NCBI GenBank assembly: GCA_041690495.1
Contig: JAWLHE010000012.1
Coordinates: 62,001-126,000 of the forward strand
Direction: 5' to 3'
DNA: 64,000 bases
Source of the DNA: DATAAP01 sp041690495
Lineage (GTDB): Bacteria; Pseudomonadota; Alphaproteobacteria; CACIAM-22H2
Numbering within the stretch: the stretch's first letter is position 1; every line of letters begins with the position of its first letter. The notes under the pieces are model-generated. The model did no database searches and was not told where the DNA came from. It was given only the letters and a program-made list of their open reading frames with translations. The translations under genes and the position numbers were made by a program. Positions 1-8,368 of this stretch are shown here, piece after piece.

Positions 1-2
1 GC

Positions 3-338
3 GAGGCGCTACTGCGCTACTTCAAGGATGCGCTGGTGGCGGCGTTTCCCGCCGACGCCAGGACGGTGCCGCCGACGCTCAAGTACTTCCTCGAGATCGT
101 CGACATTCTCAAGAACATGAAGGCGGAGAATCTGACATCGAAATCGATCCTGACGGGCACCCCGCAGAAGATCATCGACGACCTCAAGGCCGTGGAGAAG
201 GCGGGCATCAGCGAAGTCATCCTCTATTTCAATTACGGTCTGAAGCCCTACAACATGGTGATCGAGCAGATGGATCGCTTCATGGCCGAGGTTGCACCGG
301 CCTTTGCCGGCGCGGCGCCGGTCGCGGCGGCGCGGTGA
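3..338 (+). CDS. LLM-class flavin-dependent oxidoreductase, C-terminal part (partial)
   Basis: The reading frame is open from the left edge, so the 5' end lies outside the window; 111 residues remain. The visible part matches the C-terminal end of bacterial luciferase-like monooxygenases: a helix rich in Glu/Lys, then the GTPQKIIDDLKAVEKAG segment in which a Gly-Thr-Pro turn precedes the last barrel helix, then VILYFNYG and an Ala/Pro-rich tail. Such enzymes use reduced FMN and oxygen, but the substrate cannot be read from this fragment. The stop overlaps the start of the MarR gene by three bases (GTGA), so the two are probably co-transcribed. Family assignment is fairly safe; function is open. 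Confidence 0.75.
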   Translation, partial: EALLRYFKDALVAAFPADARTVPPTLKYFLEIVDILKNMKAENLTSKSILTGTPQKIIDDLKAVEKAGISEVILYFNYGLKPYNMVIEQMDRFMAEVAPAFAGAAPVAAAR

Positions 339-832
339 GCGCCGCTTCCGGAAGCGCGCGCAAGCGGCGCGGGGCGGCGCCGCCGGACACGGGAGTCGGA
401 TTCGATCTCGCCGGCTTCCTGCCCTACCTGATCAACCGCGCCGGGGTCCGTCTGGCGACCGCGTTCGCGCGGGAGATCGCGCCGCTGGACGTGACACTGC
501 AGGAATGGCGCGTCCTTGCCGCCCTGGCCGCCGACGGACCGCAGCGCCTCAGCGATCTGGCCGGGCTTACCTCGATCGACATTTCGACCCTGTCGCGGCT
601 GGTCGATCGCATGGTCGCGCGCGATCTCGTCGCGCGCGGCCGCAGCGACGGCGACCGCCGCGCGGTGCGGCTCGCTCTGTCCGCGAAGGGCGGGCGCGCC
701 GCCCGATCGATCATTCCCCTCGCCCATCATTACGAGCGCACGGCGCTCGCCGGATTCGACGCGGCGGAGGCCGAGGCGCTGCGCGCCATGTTGCGGCGAG
801 TCTACATGAACCTCGATGCGCTGCCGCGCTGA
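335..832 (+). CDS. MarR-family transcriptional regulator
   Basis: A 165-residue winged-helix regulator. After an Arg/Ala-rich start, residues about 30-145 form the MarR domain: LQEWRVLAALA, the recognition region TSIDISTLSRLVDRM, and the wing with the RSDGDRRAVRLALS signature (Asp-x-Arg-Arg-Ala). The GTG start overlaps the stop of the preceding flavin monooxygenase gene, which suggests translational coupling and that the regulator controls that gene or its substrate pathway. MarR proteins usually act as dimeric repressors released by small aromatic or phenolic ligands; the ligand here is unknown. Confidence 0.85.
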   Translation: MSAASGSARKRRGAAPPDTGVGFDLAGFLPYLINRAGVRLATAFAREIAPLDVTLQEWRVLAALAADGPQRLSDLAGLTSIDISTLSRLVDRMVARDLVARGRSDGDRRAVRLALSAKGGRAARSIIPLAHHYERTALAGFDAAEAEALRAMLRRVYMNLDALPR

Positions 833-1003
833 CGCACGCTCCGGTCCGCACCGGGGCTTACGCGGTGGCTTCTCGGCATCGCGGTTTGCTACAATAACTT
901 TCATGTCGGGTTCCGTTTCATAACGTCAACGTGCGTTCAGCGGGCGGCTTCCCACCTCCGGTTTATCGTCCGGTGACTACGCAATTCCCGGCTCGAAGGA
1001 GCA

Positions 1004-1462
1004 ATGATGGCAGCGGCGCGTAAATCCAGGCGGGGGCAGTCGCCCCTGCGCAAGCCCAATATCATCGATACCCATGTCGGCGCACGGATGCGGCTGCGCC
1101 GCACGCTGCTGGGCATCAGCCAGGAACAGCTCGCCGCGGCCCTCGGCCTCACCTTCCAGCAGGTGCAGAAATACGAGCGCGGCACCAATCGCATCAGCGC
1201 CTCGCGCCTGTTCCAGCTGTCGCGCGTACTCGACGTGCCGATCACCTGGTTCTTCGACGAGATGGACGCCGACGTCGCCGCGCAGGGCAGCCGAATCCCC
1301 AAGGGATTCGCCGAGCCGGCGCAGGGCTTCGAGGCGGATCCGATGTCGCGTCGCGAGACGCTCGAGCTGGTGCGCGTCTACTACCGCATCAGCGACCGCA
1401 AGGTGCGCAAGAAGCTCTACGAGATGACCAAGGCGCTGGCCGACGAGGCGGACGACGGCTGA
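1004..1462 (+). CDS. XRE-family helix-turn-helix regulator
   Basis: A 152-residue protein with a basic N-terminus and a Cro/C1-type HTH at about residues 24-80 (RMRLRRTLLGISQEQLAAAL, then TFQQVQKYERGTNRISASRL). The C-terminal half (YYRISDRKVRKKLYEMTKAL) is helical and charged. This small XRE type is common in alphaproteobacteria as a stand-alone regulator. AAGGAG at 996-1001 is only 2 nt from the first ATG but 5 nt from the second ATG at 1007, so translation may begin at 1007. It stands alone between the MarR gene and the YifB gene. Targets are unknown. Confidence 0.82.
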   Translation: MMAAARKSRRGQSPLRKPNIIDTHVGARMRLRRTLLGISQEQLAAALGLTFQQVQKYERGTNRISASRLFQLSRVLDVPITWFFDEMDADVAAQGSRIPKGFAEPAQGFEADPMSRRETLELVRVYYRISDRKVRKKLYEMTKALADEADDG

Positions 1463-1619
1463 CGCCGCCGGTCGAAAGCCGGCCCGGGGCGCCGGGCTGC
1501 ACCGCCGCCCCGCGAAGCAGAGGGCCCTGCATTCCGTCGCCGTGCGCAGCGGCGCACGCGGGAATTGGCCCGGGCGGCGCGCTCGCCTACACTCGACCGC
1601 TGGTTGCGGGGAAGAGCGT

Positions 1620-3152
1620 ATGGTCGCGCGGGTCAACACGGTCGCGTTCCAGGGGATCGAGGTCGTCGACGTCGACGTGCAGGTGCATGTCGGCGGGGGC
1701 CTGCCGAACTTCCTGCTGGTCGGCCTGCCCGATAAGGCCGTCGGCGAGAGCCGCGAGCGCGTGCGCGCGGCGCTGGCGGCGCTCGGCCTGGCGCTGCCGC
1801 CGAAGCGGATCGTCGTCAATCTCTCGCCCGCCGACCTCAACAAGGAAGGCAGCCACTATGACCTGCCGATCGCGGTGGGCCTGCTGGTGGCGATGGGCGT
1901 GCTCGAGGCCGAGCAGGTCGCGGGCTATCTCATGCTCGGCGAGCTGGCGCTCGACGGCAAGCTGGCGCCGGTCGCGGGCGTGCTGCCGGCGGCGATGGGA
2001 GCCGTCGCGCGTTCGCGCGGCATCGTCTGCCCCGGCCCGTGCGGCGGCGAGGCGGCGTGGGCCGGCGGCACGGCCGACGGCCACGAGGTTCTGGCGCCCG
2101 ACTCGCTGATCGCGCTCATCAATCATTTCAAGGGGGCCCAGCTCCTCTCGCCGCCGCAGCCGCGGCTCGCGGAGAACGGCGTCGCCTATCCCGACCTCCG
2201 CGACATCAAGGGCCAGGAGACCGCCAAGCGCGCGCTCGAGGTGGCGGCGAGCGGCGGGCACAATCTGCTGATGATCGGGCCTCCGGGCTCGGGCAAGTCG
2301 ATGCTGGCGCAGCGCCTGCCCGGCCTGCTGCCGCCGCTATCGCCGGCGGAGGCGCTCGAGGTCAGCATGATCCATTCGGTGGCCGGGCTGCTGAGCGACG
2401 GCCGCATCAGCCGGCAGCGGCCGTTCCGCGATCCGCACCATTCCGCATCGCTGCCGGCACTGGTCGGCGGCGGCTTGCGTGCGAAGCCGGGCGAAATCTC
2501 GCTCGCGCATTTGGGCGTGCTGTTTCTGGACGAGCTGCCGGAGTTCCAGCGCCAGACACTCGAGGCACTGAGACAGCCGCTCGAGAGCGGCCGTGCCGTG
2601 ATCGCCCGCGCCAACGCGCATGTCGCATATCCCGCGCGCGTTCAGCTCGTCGCCGCCATGAACCCGTGCCGCTGCGGCTATCTCGACGACCCGTCGCAGG
2701 GCTGCGGCCGCGCGCCGAAATGCGCGCTCGACTATCAGAGCCGCATTTCGGGCCCGCTGTTCGACCGCATCGACCTGCATGTCGACGTGCCGGCGGTGAA
2801 GCCGGCCGACCTGTCACTGCCGCCGCCCGCCGAAGGCTCGGCGGAGGTCGCACGCCGCGTGGCAGTCGCGCACGAGCGCCAGGCGGCGCGGTTCGCCGCG
2901 GTGCCGGAGGACAGGCGTCCGCGCAGCAACGCCGAGCTCGACGGCGAGATGCTCGAGCATTTCGCCGCACCCGAGCCCGCCGGCCGCGCGATGCTGACCG
3001 ATGCCGCCGAGCGGCTCAAGCTGTCGGCGCGCGGCTATCACCGCGTGCTGCGCGTCGCGCGCACGCTCGCCGACATGGAGGGTGCCGCCACCGTCGCGCG
3101 CCTCCACATCGCCGAGGCGCTCTCCTATCGTCGCCTCGGTCACGCGCGATAA
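1620..3152 (+). CDS. YifB/ComM-family Mg chelatase-like AAA+ ATPase
   Basis: A 510-residue protein, the usual family length. The N-terminal lon-protease-like ChlI domain (about 20-145: GLPNFLLVGLPDKAVGESRE) is followed by the AAA+ core with Walker A GPPGSGKS near residue 220, Walker B VLFLDELPEF near 300, a Cys cluster (MNPCRCGYLDD) near 346 and a C-terminal helical domain. The homologue ComM is a DNA branch-migration helicase acting in natural transformation; whether this organism is transformable is not shown. An upstream in-frame start at 1542 would add 26 non-conserved residues. The ATG at 1620 gives the canonical MVARVNTVAFQGIE beginning. Confidence 0.92.
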   Translation: MVARVNTVAFQGIEVVDVDVQVHVGGGLPNFLLVGLPDKAVGESRERVRAALAALGLALPPKRIVVNLSPADLNKEGSHYDLPIAVGLLVAMGVLEAEQVAGYLMLGELALDGKLAPVAGVLPAAMGAVARSRGIVCPGPCGGEAAWAGGTADGHEVLAPDSLIALINHFKGAQLLSPPQPRLAENGVAYPDLRDIKGQETAKRALEVAASGGHNLLMIGPPGSGKSMLAQRLPGLLPPLSPAEALEVSMIHSVAGLLSDGRISRQRPFRDPHHSASLPALVGGGLRAKPGEISLAHLGVLFLDELPEFQRQTLEALRQPLESGRAVIARANAHVAYPARVQLVAAMNPCRCGYLDDPSQGCGRAPKCALDYQSRISGPLFDRIDLHVDVPAVKPADLSLPPPAEGSAEVARRVAVAHERQAARFAAVPEDRRPRSNAELDGEMLEHFAAPEPAGRAMLTDAAERLKLSARGYHRVLRVARTLADMEGAATVARLHIAEALSYRRLGHAR

Positions 3153-3207
3153 GAGACCGCGCAAATGAAGAGCGTGGCGAATAGCGTCGCACCGTAGTCA
3201 AGACCTG

Positions 3208-3250
3208 TCCGGCCGACCGGGACAAACAGGATACTGATCCGGCCGACCGG
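3208..3250. repeat. Tandem 13-bp direct repeat in the yifB-paralogue A intergenic region
   Basis: TCCGGCCGACCGG occurs at 3208-3220 and again at 3238-3250, exactly 30 nt apart (about three helical turns). The 307-nt gap 3153-3459 otherwise holds an AT-richer stretch from about 3330 to 3440 that probably carries the promoter of the following gene. I saw no RNA gene or ORF there. The repeat could be an operator, but this is inference from spacing alone. Confidence 0.4.
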
Positions 3251-3459
3251 AAGCCTGCAGGAACTCCGCTGACGGGGAACCGCGCCGCATCGGCAATCCC
3301 GTCTCCCCGCGCCTTTGTACGAAAGCATTCGATAAATTGTTCGGCGGCGCCCTGATTATGATAGTATAGCCACAGTCTCTGAAGAATAAACGTTGTCTAA
3401 AATTGTGTTTATTACTGAACGAAGAATCGTTCCTCTATAGTCCCGGACAGTTCCCAGCC

Positions 3460-4449
3460 ATGTCTTCGAAACCAGCACTCCGGCTTCCGGCCGACATGAT
3501 GCACGCGCGGGCCGAGCAGAAGCAGGACCGCAGCACGCATTTCGTGTTCGAGCACCAGGTCTTCACGGTGCCGAACGCGTTCTTCTCGCTGACCGAGGAC
3601 CGCAAGCCGGCATTCCACATCGACTATGGCGATCTGCGCGCGGCGATCGAGCTGCGCAGCCTGCGTCGCGGCTTCTCCATCCCGCCGCGCAGCCACGACG
3701 ACGAGATGCTCGGCAAGGTCGAGGGCAGCCTGCGGTTCGTGCGCAAGATCCGGCCCAACGACAGCATTCCGCGCGAGGTGCTGGACGGCACCGCCTCGTG
3801 GGCGACGGACGAGAGCCATCATCAGGTGGCGCACAGCCGGCTTACGCTGCAGCTCGCGTCGTGGATGACGGGCCGCAGCACCGGCCATATCGGCCGCGAC
3901 CAGATCCGTTCCCTCGCCGGCAATCCGGAGGTGATTTCGCGCGTGCAGGGTGCCGTTGCCGAGATCGCCCAGAAAATCGGCCTGAAGAGCGACGAAAAGC
4001 ACCGGATCGTCGACCGCATCGAGGCTTTCGCCAAGGAGCTGTCCTATGTCGAGGCGATCCGCGAGCGCCTGGAGGCGGCGCACGCGATCCAGCACAAGGT
4101 CGCCCGCCTCCTCGCCCTCTACAAGAACGATCGCTTCGTCGGCGACAACCTGATGCGCGTCGCCGCGCTGATGCGCGAGCCGATGAGCGCTTTCGACGTG
4201 CTCTTCGGCAAGGTCGACGCGATGATCGCGGACATCATCGGCATCTGCCAGAACTACGAGGAGAAGGTCGCCGGACTGCGCACCATGCGTGACGACCTGT
4301 TCGAGCTCTACCTGCTGTGGGAGCCGATGCTGCAGCGCTGGCAGGAGCAGCCGATCGAGAAGAGCAAGTTCTCGGAGGAAACGGTGCGCGCGATGTTCCA
4401 GTTCCTCGCGCGGCACTATCCCCAGCAGACGATCTGGAAGCGCGCGTGA
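3460..4449 (+). CDS. Conserved protein of unknown function, paralogue A
   Basis: A 329-residue, probably cytoplasmic protein without signal peptide or membrane segment. I do not recognise the family. It aligns without gaps over its whole length with the product of 5245-6234, and by eye about two thirds of positions are identical. The best-conserved blocks are STHFVFEH, DRKPA-H-YGDL, RSLRRGFSI, NDSIPREVLDGTASW, RLTQLASWMTG and IIGICQ-YEEKVAGLR. The second half looks mainly helical. The ATG at 3460 was chosen because it matches the start of paralogue B; an upstream GTG/ATG extension has no counterpart. The neighbouring response regulator on the other strand hints at a signalling link, not proven. 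Confidence 0.85.
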   Translation: MSSKPALRLPADMMHARAEQKQDRSTHFVFEHQVFTVPNAFFSLTEDRKPAFHIDYGDLRAAIELRSLRRGFSIPPRSHDDEMLGKVEGSLRFVRKIRPNDSIPREVLDGTASWATDESHHQVAHSRLTLQLASWMTGRSTGHIGRDQIRSLAGNPEVISRVQGAVAEIAQKIGLKSDEKHRIVDRIEAFAKELSYVEAIRERLEAAHAIQHKVARLLALYKNDRFVGDNLMRVAALMREPMSAFDVLFGKVDAMIADIIGICQNYEEKVAGLRTMRDDLFELYLLWEPMLQRWQEQPIEKSKFSEETVRAMFQFLARHYPQQTIWKRA

Positions 4450-4478
4450 TCCGTCGCTCCCGCCGCGCGGCCGCGCCC

Positions 4479-4961
4479 TCACTCGCGGCAGGCGCGCAGA
4501 ATGGCGTCGCAGAGCCGGCGCGGCATGATCGGCTTGATCACCGGCGCCATCGGCGCCACCTCGAACATGCGACGCAGCGTGTCGGGATCGCCATGCGCCG
4601 TCACGAACACGACGGGGATGCCGCAGCGATCGCGAATCCGGCGCGCCGCCTCGACCCCGTCGATCTCGCCGATCAGGTGAACATCCATGAGCACGATATC
4701 CGGCGTGATCGCCACGGCCTTGTCCACCGCCTCGCCGCCGCGCATTGCGATGCCGACGACCTCGCCGCCGGAGTCGTTGACGATCGACTGGATGTCCAGC
4801 GCGGCGATCGCCTCGTCCTCGGCGATCAGGATACGCAGCGGGGCGCCGCGCCGCCGCAGGAGCGCCCCGCCGTGCCCCTCGCCTCCGGAATAGCTGGGAT
4901 AGACCGACCGCGGCTTCTCGGGCGGCGCGGAAAGGAACAGGATGTCGGGGTGAAGCGTCAT
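4479..4961 (-). CDS. Single-domain response regulator (receiver protein)
   Basis: About 160 residues. A poorly conserved N-terminal tail of some 43 residues precedes a CheY-like receiver: acidic pocket AEDE (48-50), phospho-acceptor Asp93 in LMDVHL, Thr121 in FVTAHG and Lys143 in VIKP. No output domain follows, so it probably acts by protein contact or in a phosphorelay. The ATG at 4961 was chosen over a TTG at 4991; neither has a strong ribosome site. It lies between two paralogous genes on the opposite strand. No histidine kinase is adjacent. Its receiver resembles that of the product of 41373-41876. Confidence 0.88.
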   Translation of the reverse strand: MTLHPDILFLSAPPEKPRSVYPSYSGGEGHGGALLRRRGAPLRILIAEDEAIAALDIQSIVNDSGGEVVGIAMRGGEAVDKAVAITPDIVLMDVHLIGEIDGVEAARRIRDRCGIPVVFVTAHGDPDTLRRMFEVAPMAPVIKPIMPRRLCDAILRACRE

Positions 4962-5021
4962 CGCAAACCGGCACGACCGTTTCTGGTGCAACGATGCTAG
5001 CGCCGCAACTCACGACCTACA

Positions 5022-5046
5022 ACCAAAAGGATTATTCGCGAGTTCC
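5022..5046 (-). promoter_or_regulatory. Near-consensus EcfG-type promoter before the response regulator
   Basis: Read on the minus strand the site is GGAAC-N16-GGTT, one base away from the alphaproteobacterial general-stress consensus GGAAC-N16/17-CGTT. It ends about 60 nt before the response regulator start, a plausible promoter distance. Weak by itself; it gains some weight from the exact matches elsewhere in the window. Confidence 0.3.
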
Positions 5047-5244
5047 CCCGGCGGCCGCCTCGCGCCGGCGGAACTCGCCTGATTGCATGAAGAATACGCG
5101 CGTTATTCTATTCAAATCCGCGGCTTGCCACGGCAGGCACATGCATGGAACTCCCCGGAATCATCCCGCGAATTTGATGGCAATCTTCGATAACCGCGAA
5201 CAACATTCAACACCGGCTTAACCTGTGATTGCTACTGTCCGCGC

Positions 5245-6234
5245 ATGAACGCGAGCGCCGCCCTGCGACTGCCGGAAGAAATGGTCCGTGCGCGCTCCGA
5301 GGAACCGGGCGAGCGCAGCACGCATTTCGTGTTCGAGCACAAGCTCTTCACCGTGCCGAACGTCTATTTCGCGCTGACGGCGGACCGCAAGCCGGCATTG
5401 CACATCAATTACGGCGATCTGTGCGCATCGATTGAGACCCGCAGCCTGCGCCGCGGCTTTTCGATCGAACCGGAGAGCGCCGACGATCAGATGCTGGGCG
5501 TGGTCGAGCGCAGCCTGCGCTTCGTCCGCCAGATAAAGCCCAACGACAGCATCCCGCGCGAGGTGCTCGACGGCACCGCCTCGTGGGCCGCGGACGAGCG
5601 CCACCGCGTCGCCGCCCACGGCCGGCTCACGATCCAGCTCGCGTCATGGATGACGGGCAGCACGACGGCACACATCCGGCGCGATCAGATCGCCAGCCTT
5701 GCGAACAGCCCCGCCGTGGTTCAGCGGGTCCACGGCGTGATCGGCGAGATTGCCAAGCGCATCGGGCTCGAACCGGGCGAAAAGCACGTCATCACCGACC
5801 GCATAGCCGCATTCGCCAGCGAAATGGCCTATGTCGAGGCGGTTCGCGAGCGGCTCGAGGTCGCCCGCGAGATCGAGCAGAAGGCGGCAAGGCTGCTTGC
5901 CATCTACAAGGCCGACCGCGTCGTCGGCGAGAGCCTGATGCGCATCTCCGTCCTGATGAAGGCGCCCCTCAGTGCGTTCGACATCATGTTCTCGGCGGCC
6001 GACCGGAATTCGGCCGACATCATCGGGATCTGCCAGAGCTACGAAGAGAAGGTCGCCGGGCTGCGGCGTACCCGCGACGACCTGTTCGAACTCTACATGT
6101 TCTGGGAGCCGACGCTCGAGGCGTGGCAGACCGTGCCGATCGAGCGGTCTAGGGTCACGGAGGAGACGATCCGCAAGACGTTCCAGTTCCTGGCGCGCAA
6201 CTATCCGCTGCAGACGGCGTGGAAGCGGGGCTAG
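5245..6234 (+). CDS. Conserved protein of unknown function, paralogue B
   Basis: A 329-residue protein collinear with the product of 3460-4449 and the same length to the residue. Shared blocks include RSTHFVFEH, NDSIPREVLDGTASW, RDDLFELY and the end FQFLARNYP. Differences concentrate at about residues 85-95 and 275-285, suggesting two diverged functions on one fold. Start at 5245 fits the paralogue. No signal peptide or membrane segment. The gap 4962-5244 contains AT-rich sequence and presumably carries divergent promoters for this gene and the response regulator. Function unknown. Confidence 0.85.
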   Translation: MNASAALRLPEEMVRARSEEPGERSTHFVFEHKLFTVPNVYFALTADRKPALHINYGDLCASIETRSLRRGFSIEPESADDQMLGVVERSLRFVRQIKPNDSIPREVLDGTASWAADERHRVAAHGRLTIQLASWMTGSTTAHIRRDQIASLANSPAVVQRVHGVIGEIAKRIGLEPGEKHVITDRIAAFASEMAYVEAVRERLEVAREIEQKAARLLAIYKADRVVGESLMRISVLMKAPLSAFDIMFSAADRNSADIIGICQSYEEKVAGLRRTRDDLFELYMFWEPTLEAWQTVPIERSRVTEETIRKTFQFLARNYPLQTAWKRG

Positions 6235-6445
6235 CCGGCCGGGCGCTGTTCGGCCGCGGTGCGGCGTAGCCGCTTCCGCCGATCACGGTTCTCAGCCCAT
6301 CGAGCCGCGGATCTGCGCCTCCATCACTTCGGAAAGCCGGCGGCGGGCGGCCGGACGCCGGTGCGTTCCGCGGAGACGGGCTTGGACCGGGCAGCCCTCC
6401 GGGCCCGGTGCTTCCGCACCACTCGGGGACGCCCCGCAATCTCGG

Positions 6446-7726
6446 TCAGCTGTAGTTCATCGTGCCCGGCAGCCACAGCGCGAGGCCGGGAAATGCGATC
6501 GCCAGACCGAGGCCGACGAGCAGAAGGATCACATAAGGCAGAATGCCGGCGATGATCTCGCCGATCGGCGCCTTGGTGATCGCCTTGATGGCGAACAGGT
6601 TCATCCCGACCGGCGGCGTGATCAGCGCCAGCTCGAGATTGATCGTCAGCAGGACACCGTACCAGATCGGGCTGATATCGAGCGCGGCGAGCACCGGCAG
6701 GACGACCGGAGTCGTGATCAGGATGATCGAGATCGTCTCGAGGAACATCCCCAGAATGAGGATGAGGACCATGACGGCGAGCAGGAATTCGACCTGCGAC
6801 ACGCCGTAGGTCGCCACCAGGTCGACCATCTGCGCAGGGATCCGCAGCTTTGTCAGGACATGGCCGAACAGCGCCGCACCGATCAGGATCATGAACAGCA
6901 TGGCGGAGGTCCGTGCCGCATCGCGCAGCGATTCCCATATGCCGCGGAATCCGAGCGTTCTGTAGGCAAGCGTCGCGATCAGCAGCGCCGCAAGCGCGCC
7001 GACCCCGGCCGCCTCGGTCGCGGTGAAGAAGCCGAAATACATTCCGCCGAGGATCAGCGGCGGCAGCGACAGCGCCCAGACCGACTTGCGGATGGCGGCG
7101 AGCGCTTCGCGCAGGCTTGCGCGCGGCAGGGTCCTGGCGCCGCCGCCCCGCGCGCTGATCATGCAGTAGGCGGCAAATATCGCCGAAATCATCAGCCCCG
7201 GAATGAGGCCGGCCATAAACAGCGCGCCGATCGACGTATCCGAAACGACGCCGAACAGCACCATGGGCGCCGACGGCGGAATCAGGATTCCCAGGGTTCC
7301 GCCGGCGCCGACCACGCCGAAGGCGGTACGGCGGTCATAGCCGTAGCGCAGCATCTGCGGAATCGCGGCGGAGCCGATGGTGAGCGCGGTGGCGACGCTC
7401 GAGCCGGAGATCGCCGCGAAGATCGTGCACGCGGCGACCGTCGCCACCCCGAGGCCGCCGGGCAGATGCCGCAGCAGCGTGTTGGCGGTGTTGTAGAGAT
7501 CGTCGACGACCTTGCCGCGGATCATGAAATGCGCCATCAGCGTGAACAGCGGGATGGCGACGAGGAGGTACGTGTTCAGCTTGCCGAAGACGATCTCGCC
7601 GAGGTTGCCGAGATTGCCCTCGACGCCGACGATGATCGCGGCGGCAAACAGGGTTAGGCCGGTGAAGACCGGGATCCCGGTCAGCAGGACCAGCACCAGC
7701 CCGCCGAGAATGATGAAGAACAGCAC
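6446..7726 (-). CDS. dctM: TRAP transporter large permease (DctM family)
   Basis: A 426-residue, very hydrophobic protein with about 12 membrane segments. Family marks include the start LFFIILGGLVLVLLTGIPVF, AAISGSSVATALTIGSAAIP, GGTLGILIPPSAPMVLFGV and, near the end, TPPVGMNLFAIK. It forms the ion-coupled translocation channel of a tripartite ATP-independent periplasmic transporter. Its start lies 3 nt after the stop of the small permease gene, and the binding-protein gene lies upstream, so the three form an operon in the order P-Q-M. The substrate is probably an organic acid, inferred from the family and neighbouring enzymes. Confidence 0.93.
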   Translation of the reverse strand: MLFFIILGGLVLVLLTGIPVFTGLTLFAAAIIVGVEGNLGNLGEIVFGKLNTYLLVAIPLFTLMAHFMIRGKVVDDLYNTANTLLRHLPGGLGVATVAACTIFAAISGSSVATALTIGSAAIPQMLRYGYDRRTAFGVVGAGGTLGILIPPSAPMVLFGVVSDTSIGALFMAGLIPGLMISAIFAAYCMISARGGGARTLPRASLREALAAIRKSVWALSLPPLILGGMYFGFFTATEAAGVGALAALLIATLAYRTLGFRGIWESLRDAARTSAMLFMILIGAALFGHVLTKLRIPAQMVDLVATYGVSQVEFLLAVMVLILILGMFLETISIILITTPVVLPVLAALDISPIWYGVLLTINLELALITPPVGMNLFAIKAITKAPIGEIIAGILPYVILLLVGLGLAIAFPGLALWLPGTMNYS

Positions 7727-7729
7727 GGC

Positions 7730-8308
7730 TCAGTCGATGCCGGTCGGACGCGACGCGGACTCGGGCCCCGGCGCGTCTGCGTCGGGGTCCGGCGGAAGCG
7801 CGGCTGCGACCCGCACGAGCTCCGCGAGCGCGGCAAGCAGCAGAAGCAGTCCCCCGATCGGGACCATCACCTGCATCGTCCAGATCGGAATGTCGAGATA
7901 GCCGATCGAGCGGATTCCGATCATGCGGGAGAATTCGGCCATCGCCCAGCCTTCGACGAGCAGGATCACGGCGGTGGCGATGACCGCCGCCAGGCCGAAG
8001 ACATAGACCACACGCTTCCCGCGAGGCCCGAACCGGTCGGTCAGGATATCGACGGCGATATGCTCGCCTTTGCGCAGCGCCTCGGCGATCGAGAACATGA
8101 CGCTGGCGACCAGCACGTAACCGACCGCTTCATCAACCCATGGAACCGGATCGTTGAAGGCGTACCGCATGCCGACCGAGTAGCAGACGAGCAGCAGCGA
8201 TGCGAGCACGCTGAGCGCCGCGATCCCGGCGGCGGCATCGGTCAGGTAGCGCACCGCTGTATAGATGGAGGAGGCGAGTCCCGGATGCAGCAGTCGTCGG
8301 CTCGCCAT
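7730..8308 (-). CDS. dctQ: TRAP transporter small permease (DctQ family)
   Basis: A 192-residue membrane protein with four predicted helices (about 22-45, 58-80, 98-120 and 140-165). The DctQ signature is seen as RYAFNDPVPWVDEAVGYVLV and the loop REGEH-like ALRKGEHIAVD. It pairs with the large permease encoded 3 nt downstream. The C-terminal tail is Pro/Asp-rich and non-conserved. It lies between the binding protein and large permease genes, the normal order for such operons. Confidence 0.9.
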   Translation of the reverse strand: MASRRLLHPGLASSIYTAVRYLTDAAAGIAALSVLASLLLVCYSVGMRYAFNDPVPWVDEAVGYVLVASVMFSIAEALRKGEHIAVDILTDRFGPRGKRVVYVFGLAAVIATAVILLVEGWAMAEFSRMIGIRSIGYLDIPIWTMQVMVPIGGLLLLLAALAELVRVAAALPPDPDADAPGPESASRPTGID

Positions 8309-8368
8309 TGGCGTCGTTTCCCGTGTGGCATGCGGACCGGCGCTTCGCGCCGGCCCGCATGCATCAGA

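Noticed and set aside
3412..5013. A 533-codon open frame spanning paralogue A and the response regulator in another frame.
   Set aside because: Paralogue alignment and receiver motifs support the other frames; this one has no protein-like features.
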